DNA from: Roseivirga sp. BDSF3-8
GTDB taxonomy: Bacteria; Bacteroidota; Bacteroidia; Cytophagales; Cyclobacteriaceae
Reading direction: 5' to 3'
Assembly: GCF_041449215.1 (NCBI RefSeq)
Contig: NZ_JBGNFV010000001.1
Coordinates: forward strand, 1,091,001-1,155,000
Length of the DNA: 64,000 nt
Made by a program: the position numbers and the translations under genes. The notes beneath the pieces are model-generated. The model saw nothing but the letters and a program-made list of their open reading frames with translations, searched no databases and was not told the DNA's origin. Of the stretch, positions 53,832 through 62,849 are shown one piece after another (position 1 is the first letter of the stretch; the number at the start of each line of letters is the position of its first letter).

Positions 53832-54377
53832 ATGACACAAAATTATCATGAAGTACTGGGAGTGTCTCCTTCAGCTACGGAAGAGGAAATAAAAAAGGCC
53901 TACCGCAAGCTGGCCCGGAAGTATCACCCGGACATTAGTAAGGAGCATGATGCAGAAGAAAATTTTATACTGGCTACAGAAGCTTATGAAGCACTGCTGG
54001 AGGGGCCGGAGCAGGAAGTAAACGAGTGGACGGAAGCTTTCAGGCAGGCAACCACCACTGTCAACCCGGAAGAAGCACGCCGCCAGCGAGCCAGAGAATA
54101 TGCCCATATGCGCTATGAAAATTTTGTAAAGAGGAACCAGGCCTTTAAAAGCCGCTGGTATTACAAACCGGCTAAATACTTCATATATGCTCTGGTCTGG
54201 GTCTCATATCTACTGGCTCTTCTCTTATTTTTGGCCCCTTTACTTGCCTATCTGTTAAGTGACGCGCCAGCAGGCCCCTTCTTCATGATTGTTGGCACCC
54301 TTATGAGCCCGCATGTATACACCTATGCCAAAGCTATAAGACGCGAAGCAGAGCCTTACTTCCGGGAATATAAGTAA
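53832..54377 (+). CDS. J-domain membrane protein
   Basis: The product has 181 residues. Residues 4-63 form a J domain ([33 protein letters not shown] with the essential HPD). A helix follows, then two membrane segments (~118-138, ~145-165) and a short tail. It lacks Gly/Phe and zinc-finger regions, so it is a class C-like co-chaperone that brings a DnaK to the membrane. The partner or client is unknown. Confidence 0.88.
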   Translation: MTQNYHEVLGVSPSATEEEIKKAYRKLARKYHPDISKEHDAEENFILATEAYEALLEGPEQEVNEWTEAFRQATTTVNPEEARRQRAREYAHMRYENFVKRNQAFKSRWYYKPAKYFIYALVWVSYLLALLLFLAPLLAYLLSDAPAGPFFMIVGTLMSPHVYTYAKAIRREAEPYFREYK

Positions 54378-54396
54378 TATGTGCCGGCACCAGGGC

Positions 54397-54774
54397 CTAT
54401 CCGGCTAGCAGGTAGACAATACCTAAAGCCGACATGATCACCAGGAAGCTTATCATTAATTTAATAATACGAACACCCAGTTTCTTCCTTCTCTCCTCCA
54501 GCTCCCAGTGCAGGCCGGCATAGGTAGGGTTAATCATATATTGAATTTTAAACGGTGGCGGATAGCCAAAACCTTTCCAACTCTCACCAAATGAAATATA
54601 CGGATGGATTTTGTAGTGCCGGCGGCTTTCAATATCCAGCGGCTCTAACTTCTCATTCAGGAATAAGATTTTTTGCGTGAATATATCTCTGAAAAACAGG
54701 AAGCTGAAAATTGACATCACAATTCCTATGCCGTGAAACACTGTGATGCCTATGGCTACAATCTCAAAATCCAT
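54397..54774 (-). CDS. two-TM protein, unknown
   Basis: The product has 125 residues with membrane segments at both ends (~5-28, ~100-122). The loop between is charged and contains RRHYKIHPYISFGESW and GYPPPFKIQYM. No family recognised. Same strand as and just behind the broken lipoprotein gene, so once possibly in one transcript. Confidence 0.6.
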   Translation of the reverse strand: MDFEIVAIGITVFHGIGIVMSIFSFLFFRDIFTQKILFLNEKLEPLDIESRRHYKIHPYISFGESWKGFGYPPPFKIQYMINPTYAGLHWELEERRKKLGVRIIKLMISFLVIMSALGIVYLLAG

Positions 54775-54800
54775 AATTTACATATTCATAACACATGCTG

Positions 54801-55400
54801 CTACTCTATCGGCCTGGCCGGATCGAAGTCCGCGAGAGCCTCGCCCCGCCCGGTAACAGTAAAGGCGGTATCCAGAAAGGAAAAATAGACATATGATCTT
54901 TCCACCGGTATCTGGTTCACCAAACTACTATACGTTTTATAATATAGGGCAGTCTCATACAGCTTATTTGAAATGGAAAATTCACCTCCCTGCCGGAGGG
55001 CATCTTTGAAATTTGCAATCGCGTCCACAGCAACATATATAGACAATAGCTCAGGCGCATCCTTTTTTACAATGAGTTCATTTTTGAGAGGCTGCAGCTA
55101 GGTAGTATCTTTATCATTTGTGACACAGGCAAACAGTGACCACTCCTTTGCCGTACTGTTTTCACTGCCTGGCTGTATGGCCATTTCTTCCATGCAGCAA
55201 TTACTGACCATAAAGTCAAACCGTATATTTTCCGGCTTCCTGTTATACCCCTCAACTGCCAGATAATCCTCATAATTCACCTGATGGTCTATAACAATCA
55301 TCCTTAAGGTCACTTCTACCTGACTAATATTAGTAGGCTGACAGGATACCAAAAGGAACACGTACCCGAATAACAGCATGGCGTTTTTTTCCATTCTCAC
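54801..55400 (-). pseudogene. lipoprotein interrupted by TAG
   Basis: Two pieces lie in the same frame: residues 1-100 (with lipoprotein signal LLFGYVFLLVSC) up to a TAG at 55098-55100, then LQPLKNELIVKKDAPELLSI and YVAVDAIANFKDALRQGGEF to the natural end at 54801. Without the stop the protein would have 199 residues. The second piece is clean coding sequence, which suggests recent loss, or a base error. No family recognised. It may still produce a 100-residue lipoprotein. Confidence 0.7.
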
Positions 55401-56118
55401 AGCCTTCTATTAGCTTTTTAAACAGCAGATTGCCCTAGTGGCAGAAATCTATTGATCATATGGAATACTATGCGAAGAAGTCATTCCAATAATATGCCCA
55501 AAAAGATACTGCAACAATCCCGATCATTTAAACGGCATCTCACCTTTTATCTATCCTACTTCGGTGAATAACACCGGATACCTTAGTGACCGGAAGAAGG
55601 GGCGGTGGCTGCCATGGGGGTGAGTATAATGGTTAACAGCCCATAGATAGATGACTCAAAGCAGTAGTCTCAGGTGGAAAAAGAGAAGGATTTCAGGTGA
55701 AAATTCACCCTACCTAAATGCTTTTACCGCCCACACCCTACATAATAGCACCAAATAAAGTGAAAACGTTACGTCTATTGGCATACATCAGGCAATATAA
55801 AATCATTACAGCCCCTCCCGGATTTTAGCGTAAAGTCACCCGATTGTTAAAGAAACCGAGTTAAAAACAAGCCCTAAACTCATCAAAAAGAACCAAATCC
55901 ATTAAAATTCACCAACCAAAATAGATACCCCAACCCCCTTAAAAAACTGGAAATAAACTCACTAGGAATCCATTTTAACATGAAATGCATCAAAACTTAC
56001 CTGAGTCATAAATGCGTATTTTTAAGATTATCTTACGTAAGGTTTCAGAAAGGCTTTTTGCAAATTTTCTGTATATTCGGCCGAGGATTCTTTACGAAAC
56101 TAACCTTAAATGTAACGC
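55401..56118. other. intergenic region upstream of the 481-residue protein gene
   Basis: Over 700 bases without a credible gene. The last ~150 are AT-rich and likely carry the promoter of the gene at 56119. The segment around 55590-55690 is GC-richer but shows no conserved structure or long frame. Confidence 0.4.
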
Positions 56119-57564
56119 ATGGCGAAGCTTAAAAATATTATTAAGCAGCTTTCAGATGTAGACTATGAGGCTATCTACACCTCACTCATAGAAAGTAATG
56201 CTGAAAAATCAGCGTATCTGCTAAAGGCAATGCGCGAAAGGTCCCTGTCTGATAATAAGATCATGCAGGAGCTGGAGGTAAATACAAATGCTTATTATAC
56301 GCTAAGAAGCCGCCTCAATCAAAAGATAGAGGAATACCTTCTGCAGCAGATGGAAAGCCCCCGCACGGACATTCTGAAAAAGGTGGCCAACATAAATGAG
56401 ATCATCTTTACCAAAAAGAGAGCTATCGCCATTGCCACGCTGAAGAAGCTGGAAAAAGAACTGCTTGACTACGACCTGTCCAACGAACTGACGATCGTAT
56501 ATAAGTCACTGAAAAAACTGCATGTAAACTCAGAGGAGCACTTCTCCTACTCACAGCTTTATAACAAGCACGTGGCTTATATGCTGGCCGTAGACAAGGC
56601 GGAGGACCTGCTGGCCGACTACTTTAAGAAGTACGGTAACTACAGCCTGACAGGTGGTGATATTGAAAAGATGGAGCTAAACCTGCTCCTGCAGGAAATG
56701 ACCAACACAAGTAACCTGTACGAATCGCACAGGCTGTATGTATATCATAGCTGCATGAACATCTTCCACCGCCTGTTTGTAGAGCCGGACGACGGGGGCA
56801 TGGACGAAGAGGGTGAGCCTATCGAAGATGTACTAAGCCAGGTACAAAAGATATTTAACAGCTACCACCTGGATTCTATCTACTACCACCTGAACCTGGT
56901 GTTCGAATTCCTGAAACTCGAGTATTACAACCACTACAAGGTGTACCGCAAGGCGGAGAAGTACTTTGAAGAGGTAAATGAGGCTACGGACGTATTGCTG
57001 AGCAACTACAGCCTGTATACCTACCCGGCACAGTTCCTGGTAACCAAGATCCAGCGCCACATCCGTATGGAGACAGAAGGCGAAATGTACGAGGAGAATG
57101 AAAACCTCTTCATGGACTTCGAGATGGATAAACAGGACATCCCTAAATATGTAACGTACGTTACCTACCGTGCCATTTCCTGCTACTATGCAGAAAAGTA
57201 CGATGAGGCTGCCCGCTGGATAAATAACCTGCTGAACGACATCAGCCTGAAGAAGTACCCTTATGCACAACTGGAGATAAAGACCCTGCTGGCACTCCAG
57301 TACTGTCTGATGAACGACTTTGATCTGTTCAACCAGCTCATCAATAGTATCCAGCGTCAGATAAGACTGCTGGGTAAGGATAATTGCGAGCACGTTCAGT
57401 TGTTCACTAAGATCCTGAAGATCAGCATCAGCGACATTAAGAAGAATAAGTATCCTAAGATAAAGGCCCTGGTGGACAAGTTTAACCGAACGGAGAGAAA
57501 TATCTTCGCGCCCACTACCCTAATCAAGATGGACGAAGTGTTTATGAGCAAGCTCAGCACCTGA
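56119..57564 (+). CDS. large helical (TPR-like) protein, unknown
   Basis: The product has 481 residues and is almost wholly helical with no signal peptide. Helical-repeat text such as LNLVFEFLKLEYYNHYKVYR, KAEKYFEEVNEAT and AISCYYAEKYDEAARWINNL matches TPR-like scaffolds. Bacteroidota carry one such conserved protein of nearly constant size without assigned function. It converges with a stand-alone response regulator, separated by two back-to-back terminators, so no co-transcription. A role as a binding platform is inferred. Confidence 0.75.
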   Translation: MAKLKNIIKQLSDVDYEAIYTSLIESNAEKSAYLLKAMRERSLSDNKIMQELEVNTNAYYTLRSRLNQKIEEYLLQQMESPRTDILKKVANINEIIFTKKRAIAIATLKKLEKELLDYDLSNELTIVYKSLKKLHVNSEEHFSYSQLYNKHVAYMLAVDKAEDLLADYFKKYGNYSLTGGDIEKMELNLLLQEMTNTSNLYESHRLYVYHSCMNIFHRLFVEPDDGGMDEEGEPIEDVLSQVQKIFNSYHLDSIYYHLNLVFEFLKLEYYNHYKVYRKAEKYFEEVNEATDVLLSNYSLYTYPAQFLVTKIQRHIRMETEGEMYEENENLFMDFEMDKQDIPKYVTYVTYRAISCYYAEKYDEAARWINNLLNDISLKKYPYAQLEIKTLLALQYCLMNDFDLFNQLINSIQRQIRLLGKDNCEHVQLFTKILKISISDIKKNKYPKIKALVDKFNRTERNIFAPTTLIKMDEVFMSKLST

Positions 57565-57591
57565 TCATAACAATTACATGCGATACATTAA

Positions 57592-57619
57592 AAATGCGGC
57601 CTTTGAGCCGCATTTTTTG
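57592..57619 (+). terminator. intrinsic terminator (plus strand)
   Basis: AATGCGGC pairs with GCCGCATT around CTTTGA, followed by TTTTTG. It closes the 481-residue protein gene. Confidence 0.9.
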
Positions 57620-57640
57620 TTTAAAAGAAACTGTATAGAC

Positions 57641-57670
57641 AAAAAAAATGCAGGCACGGAGGCCTGCATA
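57641..57670 (-). terminator. intrinsic terminator (minus strand)
   Basis: ATGCAGGC pairs with GCCTGCAT around ACGGAG, and the minus strand continues into eight T's. It closes the response-regulator gene. Confidence 0.9.
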
Positions 57671-57698
57671 TAAAATATCCTGTATTAAGGTGACTTAC

Positions 57699-58118
57699 TT
57701 ACACGGACAGCTTGGAAAGAGTGTCCTGCGTAAGAGGCTTATTTATATATTTTTTCACGTAGTTGTATTTCTTAGACTTATTCATGTCCTGAGGGTTAAT
57801 GGAGGACGTGAGCATTACGATTTTGCACTTGCTCTTAGTTACATCACCCATTTTATCAAACTCATCCAGGAACTGGAACCCGTCCATCAGCGGCATATCG
57901 ATATCGAGGAAAATGATCTCGGGAAGCACCTGCTCGGCTACGCCCTCCATTTTTTCGATGTTCTTAAGGAACTCGATCGCACTTTTAGCACCGGTATGCG
58001 TATATATGTTTTTAGTCATATCCGCTGCTTCGATCATTTTTTGATTAATGAGGTTGTCTATCTCATTATCATCGATAAGCATCACTGCATTATACTGCGC
58101 CTTATTTTTGTCTGCCAT
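57699..58118 (-). CDS. stand-alone response regulator (receiver domain)
   Basis: The product has 139 residues, only a receiver domain: acidic pair D16-D17 (LIDDNEID), phosphoacceptor D72 (IIFLDIDMPLMDG), the Thr/Ser of MLTSS, and the Lys in YINKPL. There is no output domain, so it must act by protein contact, as in CheY/Spo0F-like relays. No histidine kinase is nearby. Such single-domain regulators are common in Cytophagales. Confidence 0.93.
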   Translation of the reverse strand: MADKNKAQYNAVMLIDDNEIDNLINQKMIEAADMTKNIYTHTGAKSAIEFLKNIEKMEGVAEQVLPEIIFLDIDMPLMDGFQFLDEFDKMGDVTKSKCKIVMLTSSINPQDMNKSKKYNYVKKYINKPLTQDTLSKLSV

Positions 58119-58189
58119 AGTTGCTGTGTTTCACCGGCTATAAATATATAGGCTTTTATACGTAATACCAAAGCTTATTTGGTCGTAAA

Positions 58190-58244
58190 AAAATATAAAA
58201 ATTCCAGCGGCTTTCCTGCCTGAAAAGCGGTAAACCGCTGGAAT
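58190..58244 (-). terminator. terminator of the aldehyde dehydrogenase gene
   Basis: ATTCCAGCGG pairs with CCGCTGGAAT across a 24-base loop, with an AT-rich tail on the minus strand. Confidence 0.7.
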
Positions 58245-58251
58245 ATTAAAA

Positions 58252-59796
58252 TCAAATATCGAACTTAATGCCCTGAGCCAGGGGAAGTTCGGTACCATAA
58301 TTCACCGTATTGGTCTGGCGTCTCATATATACCTTCCAGGCATCGGAGCCGGATTCGCGACCGCCGCCGGTCTCTTTCTCACCTCCAAAGGCGCCGCCGA
58401 TCTCCGCTCCGCTGGTACCAATATTCACATTAGCAATCCCACAATCAGACCCGGCCGCTGAGAGGAAGAGCTCAGCCTCACGCAGGTTCTCGGTCATAAT
58501 AGCCGAGCTGAGACCCTGAGGTACGCTGTTTTGCAGCTCCAGCGCCTCGTCCAGTGTGCTGTACTTCATCACATACAGGATGGGGGCAAATGTTTCGTGC
58601 TGTACTATAGCGTAGTGATTTTCCACTTCGTAGATAGCAGGCTTGACATAGCAACCGCTTTCGTAGCCTTCGCCTTCCAGCTTACCGCCTTCTACTATGG
58701 CCTTCCCACCTTCTTCTTTCGCCTTTTTGATAGCGTCCTCATACATTGCCACTGCGCCTTTGTCAATAAGCGGACCTATGTGGTTACTCTCATCCAGCGG
58801 GTTACCGATCTTTAACTGACCGTAGGCCTTCCTGAGTTTCTGTGTGAAGCTATCGAATATGCTTTCATGCACCAGTAACCGGCGCGTAGTGGTACAGCGC
58901 TGTCCGCAAGTACCTACTGCACCAAACACACTACCGATCATGGCTTTTTCCATATCGGCATGCTGGCTTATGATGAGGGCGTTATTACCACCAAGCTCCA
59001 ATAGTACGCGGCCCATACGCTTGGCTACCGTTTCACCTACGGCGCGGCCCATACGGGTAGAACCTGTTGCTGACACCAGAGGAACACGCTTATCCTGGCT
59101 CATGAGCTCACCCACCCGGTAGTCACCGTTTATCAGGCAGCTCACGCCTTCAGGCACCTCATTGGCAGCAAACACTTCCTGCGTAATTTTCTGGCAAGCC
59201 ACAGCCGTGATAGGGGTTTTCTCAGAAGGCTTCCAGATAGTGACATCACCACATACCCAGGCCAGGGCGCTATTCCATGACCACACCGCCACGGGGAAGT
59301 TAAAGGCGGAGATGATGCCCACAATACCGAGGGGATGGTACTGCTCGAACATGCGGTGGTTTTCGCGCTCACTGGGCATAGTGGAACCATAAAGCTGACG
59401 GCTCTGGCCTACCGCAAAGTCGCAGATGTCGATCATCTCCTGTACCTCGCCTAAACCTTCCTGAAGTGACTTGCCCATTTCATAGCTCACCAGTTTGCCC
59501 AGTGGCTCTTTGTACTTACGCAGGGCCTCGCCTACCTGGCGTACCACCTCACCACGCTTGGGGGCGGGTATCTTTCTCCACTCCTGGAAAGCAGCCGAGG
59601 CAGTCTCTACCACCTTCTCATAGTCTTCCGCCGTGGTAACGGTGGTAGTGGCTATAAGCTCACCATCAACAGGCGAATAGGATGAGATGGTCTCATCTCC
59701 GCTACTCCACCACTGGCTACCGGTGCCGGTGCCATTATTTTTTTCTGCGATACCTAGTTGCTCCAGCGCCTGCCGGATTCCGAAAGTGTCTGACAT
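58252..59796 (-). CDS. aldehyde dehydrogenase, ALDH7 (aminoadipate-semialdehyde) type
   Basis: The product has 514 residues, the usual ALDH7 length. NAD-binding IWKPSEKTP with K189, ELGGNNALI with E267 as base, and catalytic Cys C301 in GTCGQRCTTTRR. The C-terminal signature NIGTSGAEIGGAFGGEKETG, followed by GRESGSDAWK, is typical of ALDH7A1-like enzymes that oxidise L-2-aminoadipate 6-semialdehyde in lysine breakdown. The likely job is therefore lysine catabolism or aldehyde detoxification. It is monocistronic here, with no lysine genes beside it. Confidence 0.93.
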   Translation of the reverse strand: MSDTFGIRQALEQLGIAEKNNGTGTGSQWWSSGDETISSYSPVDGELIATTTVTTAEDYEKVVETASAAFQEWRKIPAPKRGEVVRQVGEALRKYKEPLGKLVSYEMGKSLQEGLGEVQEMIDICDFAVGQSRQLYGSTMPSERENHRMFEQYHPLGIVGIISAFNFPVAVWSWNSALAWVCGDVTIWKPSEKTPITAVACQKITQEVFAANEVPEGVSCLINGDYRVGELMSQDKRVPLVSATGSTRMGRAVGETVAKRMGRVLLELGGNNALIISQHADMEKAMIGSVFGAVGTCGQRCTTTRRLLVHESIFDSFTQKLRKAYGQLKIGNPLDESNHIGPLIDKGAVAMYEDAIKKAKEEGGKAIVEGGKLEGEGYESGCYVKPAIYEVENHYAIVQHETFAPILYVMKYSTLDEALELQNSVPQGLSSAIMTENLREAELFLSAAGSDCGIANVNIGTSGAEIGGAFGGEKETGGGRESGSDAWKVYMRRQTNTVNYGTELPLAQGIKFDI

Positions 59797-59884
59797 GGGT
59801 TCGTGTTATCTGTTCCAAAGGCGCGAAATTAAGAAATATTCTGCCAGAACCCTTGCCCTGTAAATGATAATCGGCCAATCTGCC

Positions 59885-60928
59885 TCAGGAGACGTCGGAT
59901 TGCCAGGTGGCCGTATACGGATCGTATGTGCATTTGGCTGGCTTACCGTACTTTTTGGGCGCTTCTGTTCCGTAGTCTTTTTCATGGGTAAAAGCCCTGC
60001 AGTCTGAACAGATGTAGCGAAACTCACAATCGCTACATACCGAGACACTGTCTTTTGTGATGCTATCATACCGGACAAAGTCCTGCATAGCCAGCGCCTC
60101 CGCCAGGCTAACCTCACTGACATGGCCATAGCGTTCGGGCAGGCTGGGACAGTTACATAGCTGCCCCTGCCTGTCTATACTGATTTTGCCATTAAGACAG
60201 TTATTAGCCTCCCGGCTCTCAGTATAGCCATCGATATTGATACTGAAAAAAGCAGGATGCACCAGGCCGCAGTGCGTATCATCACTAATCACTTGCTTTA
60301 TAAACGCCACTGGCACCTGTCCGGGGGTCTCTTTTACCTCATCTTCCGGAGAGCCATGCACGGCAAAGCTGCCTATACGCGGGTAGGTATTGACCACCTT
60401 TATCCATTCGGAAGGAGGCACATTGTCCATATGCGGCGTAAGGATTTCCACTGCCTGGATGTGCGTATCCAACAGGCAATCCATTATCCTCACCCATTCT
60501 GCAGGCGGGCAGGGATCATATGCCCTGATTTGCACAGCCTTGCAACCAAGTGCCTCCAGTTGGCCAAACAGACTCTTGTAGTCGTGCCCGGACTGCCGGT
60601 CCATATCGATTATGGCATTGCTTATACGGCCGGGGTGGCGGTACCCTTCTGGCAGCGCCGGAAAAAGATGAGGTTCATCCGTGTAGAATCCGTACCCGTT
60701 TTTTAGGAGGAAATCATAGTACTCCTCTATCACATCGTCATGCTCATGATCATAATGAGCCTTGATCTCCTCCAGGCTCATACCATCATGTTCCTTCAGC
60801 AGATAAGCGAGCATATTAGGAATAAAGTCGTAGCGACTATGCCACAGGTCACATACGATGCTACGGCGGGCTCCTTCCGTAACCTTACAATTTGCATACA
60901 ATCTGAATACCTCTTTCGGCTTACTCAT
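59885..60928 (-). CDS. gwsS: grasp-with-spasm SPASM-domain maturase
   Basis: The product has 347 residues and resembles the SPASM proteins of grasp-with-spasm systems. The start FRLYANCKVTEGARRSIVCD and the C-terminal Cys cluster (C298, C301, C307, C310, C333 in CSDCEFRYICSDCRAF ... KCTYDPYT), plus upstream CLNGKISIDRQGQLCNCPS, form the SPASM iron-sulfur sites. There is no radical-SAM CxxxCxxC motif at the N-terminus, which fits this family. It works with the ATP-grasp enzyme on precursor peptides. The exact chemical role is not settled in what I know. Its start overlaps the end of the small gene. Confidence 0.9.
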   Translation of the reverse strand: MSKPKEVFRLYANCKVTEGARRSIVCDLWHSRYDFIPNMLAYLLKEHDGMSLEEIKAHYDHEHDDVIEEYYDFLLKNGYGFYTDEPHLFPALPEGYRHPGRISNAIIDMDRQSGHDYKSLFGQLEALGCKAVQIRAYDPCPPAEWVRIMDCLLDTHIQAVEILTPHMDNVPPSEWIKVVNTYPRIGSFAVHGSPEDEVKETPGQVPVAFIKQVISDDTHCGLVHPAFFSINIDGYTESREANNCLNGKISIDRQGQLCNCPSLPERYGHVSEVSLAEALAMQDFVRYDSITKDSVSVCSDCEFRYICSDCRAFTHEKDYGTEAPKKYGKPAKCTYDPYTATWQSDVS

Positions 60929-61124
60929 CTACAGGCGGGATTATGGTACTGACAGGACGGTGAAAGGAAGTGCACTCCAGCACTTCAGTGGTGCCTTTGA
61001 TATAGGTGATGCGGCGGACCTGCTCACTGCGCGATACAGATCCCATATAGTGGTAGTAGGCAGGTATTTTGTCTTTCTCTTCTTTCAGGTGGTCAAAAAA
61101 TAGCTTTTTCTCTCTCTCACTCAT
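60921..61124 (-). CDS. 67-residue protein between gwsG and gwsS, unknown (possible third component)
   Basis: ATG 61124 overlaps the gwsG stop (ATGA), and the stop overlaps the gwsS start by eight bases, so translation is coupled on both sides. Sequence: a charged helix (MSEREKKLFFDHLKEEKDKI), then PAYYHYMGSVSRSEQVRRIT, and YIKGTTEVLECTSFHRPVST to the end. It has one Cys and no membrane segment. An earlier in-frame Met would place the start inside gwsG and is unlikely. I do not know this as a described part of grasp-with-spasm systems. It could be a precursor-binding helper or a further small substrate, although it has no GG leader. Confidence 0.75.
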   Translation of the reverse strand: MSEREKKLFFDHLKEEKDKIPAYYHYMGSVSRSEQVRRITYIKGTTEVLECTSFHRPVSTIIPPVDE

Positions 61125-62143
61125 GTCGTCTCTGTTTTCGCTGTTCTTTCTCGTAAAAAGCGGGCTACCTTTTCCTCCAGTTGGTAATGACACGGTCGAG
61201 AGACCATGCCAAACTGGCCTACCGGGTTCACCTCCAGGAACACATAGCGGCCCTCTGTATCCCGGATGATATCCAGGCTGCCCGAGTCCATATTCAGGGC
61301 CTTCATAAGGCGGTCAGCTGCGGCTTCCTGCTCCGCCGGCAGATTAAAGGGCACCATCTGGTTCATATTGCCGTGGTTATAGCGGCGAAAGTCCAGCTCA
61401 GTCATCTTATCTGCCTGACTGAATATAGCCATGCTATAGCATTCACCACCCAGGTAGAAGGTTCGTATCTCATACTGCTTAGGTATCTGTCGTTGAAAAA
61501 GCGTAGGAAAGAAAGTATCCGGCAGGTCTTCCAGTTCATCGGCAGTAAACCGCACGGTATACAGGCTGAATTCATCCCCGTGGTAAGGGAAAAAATCCAC
61601 CTCCTTTACTGGCTTGGATATAACAGCACCATGCTGGTCTATGAAACGGCTAAGCGCTGCTTTTTTGCCGGTAATGAGAGTTTCAGGCACATCAAACCCG
61701 GCCTCAAGAGCCTTCTCGAGCACGTCTATCTTATTCAGGTGATTATCTGAAGGGTGGTTTAGCCACTTCACATCGCCGAGGTGGCGTATCAGCGTTTGGG
61801 TAAGGGTGGCAAACTCTCCGCCAAGGTGCCGCCGCACCTTATCCAGCTCCGGCTCCCCTGCATTTTTCCAGAGCTGCATCAGTTGCCTGGGCTGACTCCA
61901 CCGGCGGTACCATACTGTATTTACTTCATCAGACTGCCACCGCTCAGCACCAACAGGATCGACCTGCACGGTGCGGTTCTTTTCCGGCTCTTCCGTCCTG
62001 CTACCGGCCCCTAGCTCGTAATGCATACCGCCTTCCTGCAGGTCTTCCGGATGCAGCCGTACATGTGGTACCTTCCAGTGACGCAACCAGCGACATACTT
62101 CACTGGTGGTATACTCCATCGGCTGACTGATTATAAGGATCAT
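61121..62143 (-). CDS. gwsG: grasp-with-spasm ATP-grasp peptide maturase
   Basis: The product has 340 residues from ATG 62143 (MILIISQPMEYTTSEVCRWL). A Met two codons earlier is also possible. It is an ATP-grasp ligase of the RiPP type: N-terminal Rossmann-like domain, a central part with NKIDVLEKALEAGFDVPETL and VISKPVKEV (ATP-binding Lys), YEIRTFYLGGECYSMAIFSQ, and the metal-binding LDIIRDTEGRYVFLEVNPVG. Relatives join Glu/Asp side chains to Ser/Thr or Lys on a precursor (graspetides). The substrates are most likely the four precursors upstream. A hairpin precedes the gene, so expression is probably attenuated relative to the precursors. Confidence 0.92.
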   Translation of the reverse strand: MILIISQPMEYTTSEVCRWLRHWKVPHVRLHPEDLQEGGMHYELGAGSRTEEPEKNRTVQVDPVGAERWQSDEVNTVWYRRWSQPRQLMQLWKNAGEPELDKVRRHLGGEFATLTQTLIRHLGDVKWLNHPSDNHLNKIDVLEKALEAGFDVPETLITGKKAALSRFIDQHGAVISKPVKEVDFFPYHGDEFSLYTVRFTADELEDLPDTFFPTLFQRQIPKQYEIRTFYLGGECYSMAIFSQADKMTELDFRRYNHGNMNQMVPFNLPAEQEAAADRLMKALNMDSGSLDIIRDTEGRYVFLEVNPVGQFGMVSRPCHYQLEEKVARFLRERTAKTETT

Positions 62144-62157
62144 AGGCAAAAAATTAA

Positions 62158-62181
62158 CCCGCCTGCTTTACGGCAGGCGGG
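62158..62181 (-). terminator. attenuator-like hairpin between precursor 4 and gwsG
   Basis: CCCGCCTGC pairs with GCAGGCGGG around TTTACG, followed on the minus strand by TTAATTTTTTG, only ~15 bases before the gwsG start. It would stop most transcripts after the precursor and pass some into the enzyme genes. Confidence 0.8.
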
Positions 62182-62210
62182 GAGGTATTGTCTGAGTCTG
62201 CCAAGTGGCA

Positions 62211-62459
62211 TCAAACATATTGGCAATCGTACTCATAGCCGCATACATAATCGGTTTGACCCGATATGGTTTCGCCTCCCTCGAGAGTGGGAGCCGTACC
62301 AGGGTCGCTCACGATGCCCCCTCCGCCTCCACCGGTATCGGTAAGGACAGGGTAACAGCGATAGGTGTGGCATCCGCCCCGATGGTCATTTGCCTCCTCG
62401 TGTGAGAGTTTTTCAAAGGATGCCTCACTGATCTTCTCAAAAGCAGGTTTTTTTTTCAT
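62211..62459 (-). CDS. grasp-with-spasm precursor peptide 4 (nearest the enzymes)
   Basis: The product has 82 residues. The leader has the F-E-K-x-(S/T)-x-x-S-F-E-K-L-S pattern (FEKISEASFEKLSHEEANDH) and the GG site RGGCH. The core has four Cys (CHTYRC, VCGYEYDC), a Gly6 run, and Thr/Asp/Glu residues (LTDTGG, TLEGGETISGQTDY) that could form ester or amide links. It is the only one of the four with Cys in a pairwise arrangement, so disulfides are possible. It is followed by the attenuator and gwsG. Confidence 0.88.
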   Translation of the reverse strand: MKKKPAFEKISEASFEKLSHEEANDHRGGCHTYRCYPVLTDTGGGGGGIVSDPGTAPTLEGGETISGQTDYVCGYEYDCQYV

Positions 62460-62528
62460 AGGTATAAAAATTTATAGATGGAAACTCAAATGGGACTCTG
62501 TCCGGACTGGTCAGGGCGGGCAGAATAT

Positions 62529-62559
62529 AAAAAAAGCCGGCCGGATGGTTCCGGCCGGC
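62529..62559 (-). terminator. terminator after precursor 3
   Basis: GCCGGCCGG pairs with CCGGCCGGC around ATGGTT, and the minus strand continues TTTTTTTATATT. This is a very strong hairpin. Confidence 0.92.
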
Positions 62560-62568
62560 AGATATCTA

Positions 62569-62814
62569 TCAGACCAATACAGGCTCTGATGGGGAGTCAT
62601 CGGACTTTACGGTGTCCATTCTGGCCATGGCGTAGGTCTCTTCGCTAACGGTGAGGCTACCGGCGGAAGCGATAGTAGTACCCCCTCCTCCACCGCCGCC
62701 ATCGGCAGTCCATATGCTCATGTAGGTATCTCCCCCACCTTTTACATCATTTTTGCGTTCGTCTGACAGCTTCTCAAAGGTGCTGTCGCTTAATCGTTCG
62801 AATTTAGTCTTCAT
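62569..62814 (-). CDS. grasp-with-spasm precursor peptide 3
   Basis: The product has 81 residues. Leader MKTKFERLSDSTFEKLSDER with the twin F-E-x-L motif, GG site DVKGGG. The core has a Gly7 run after TADG, then SLTVSEETYAMARMDTVKSD and DSPSEP, with clustered Ser/Thr followed by Asp/Glu as expected for side-chain crosslinks. It has no Cys. It has its own probable promoter and terminator. Confidence 0.88.
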   Translation of the reverse strand: MKTKFERLSDSTFEKLSDERKNDVKGGGDTYMSIWTADGGGGGGGTTIASAGSLTVSEETYAMARMDTVKSDDSPSEPVLV

Positions 62815-62849
62815 AGGATCAAAAATTATATACCAGTTATAAATCCATC

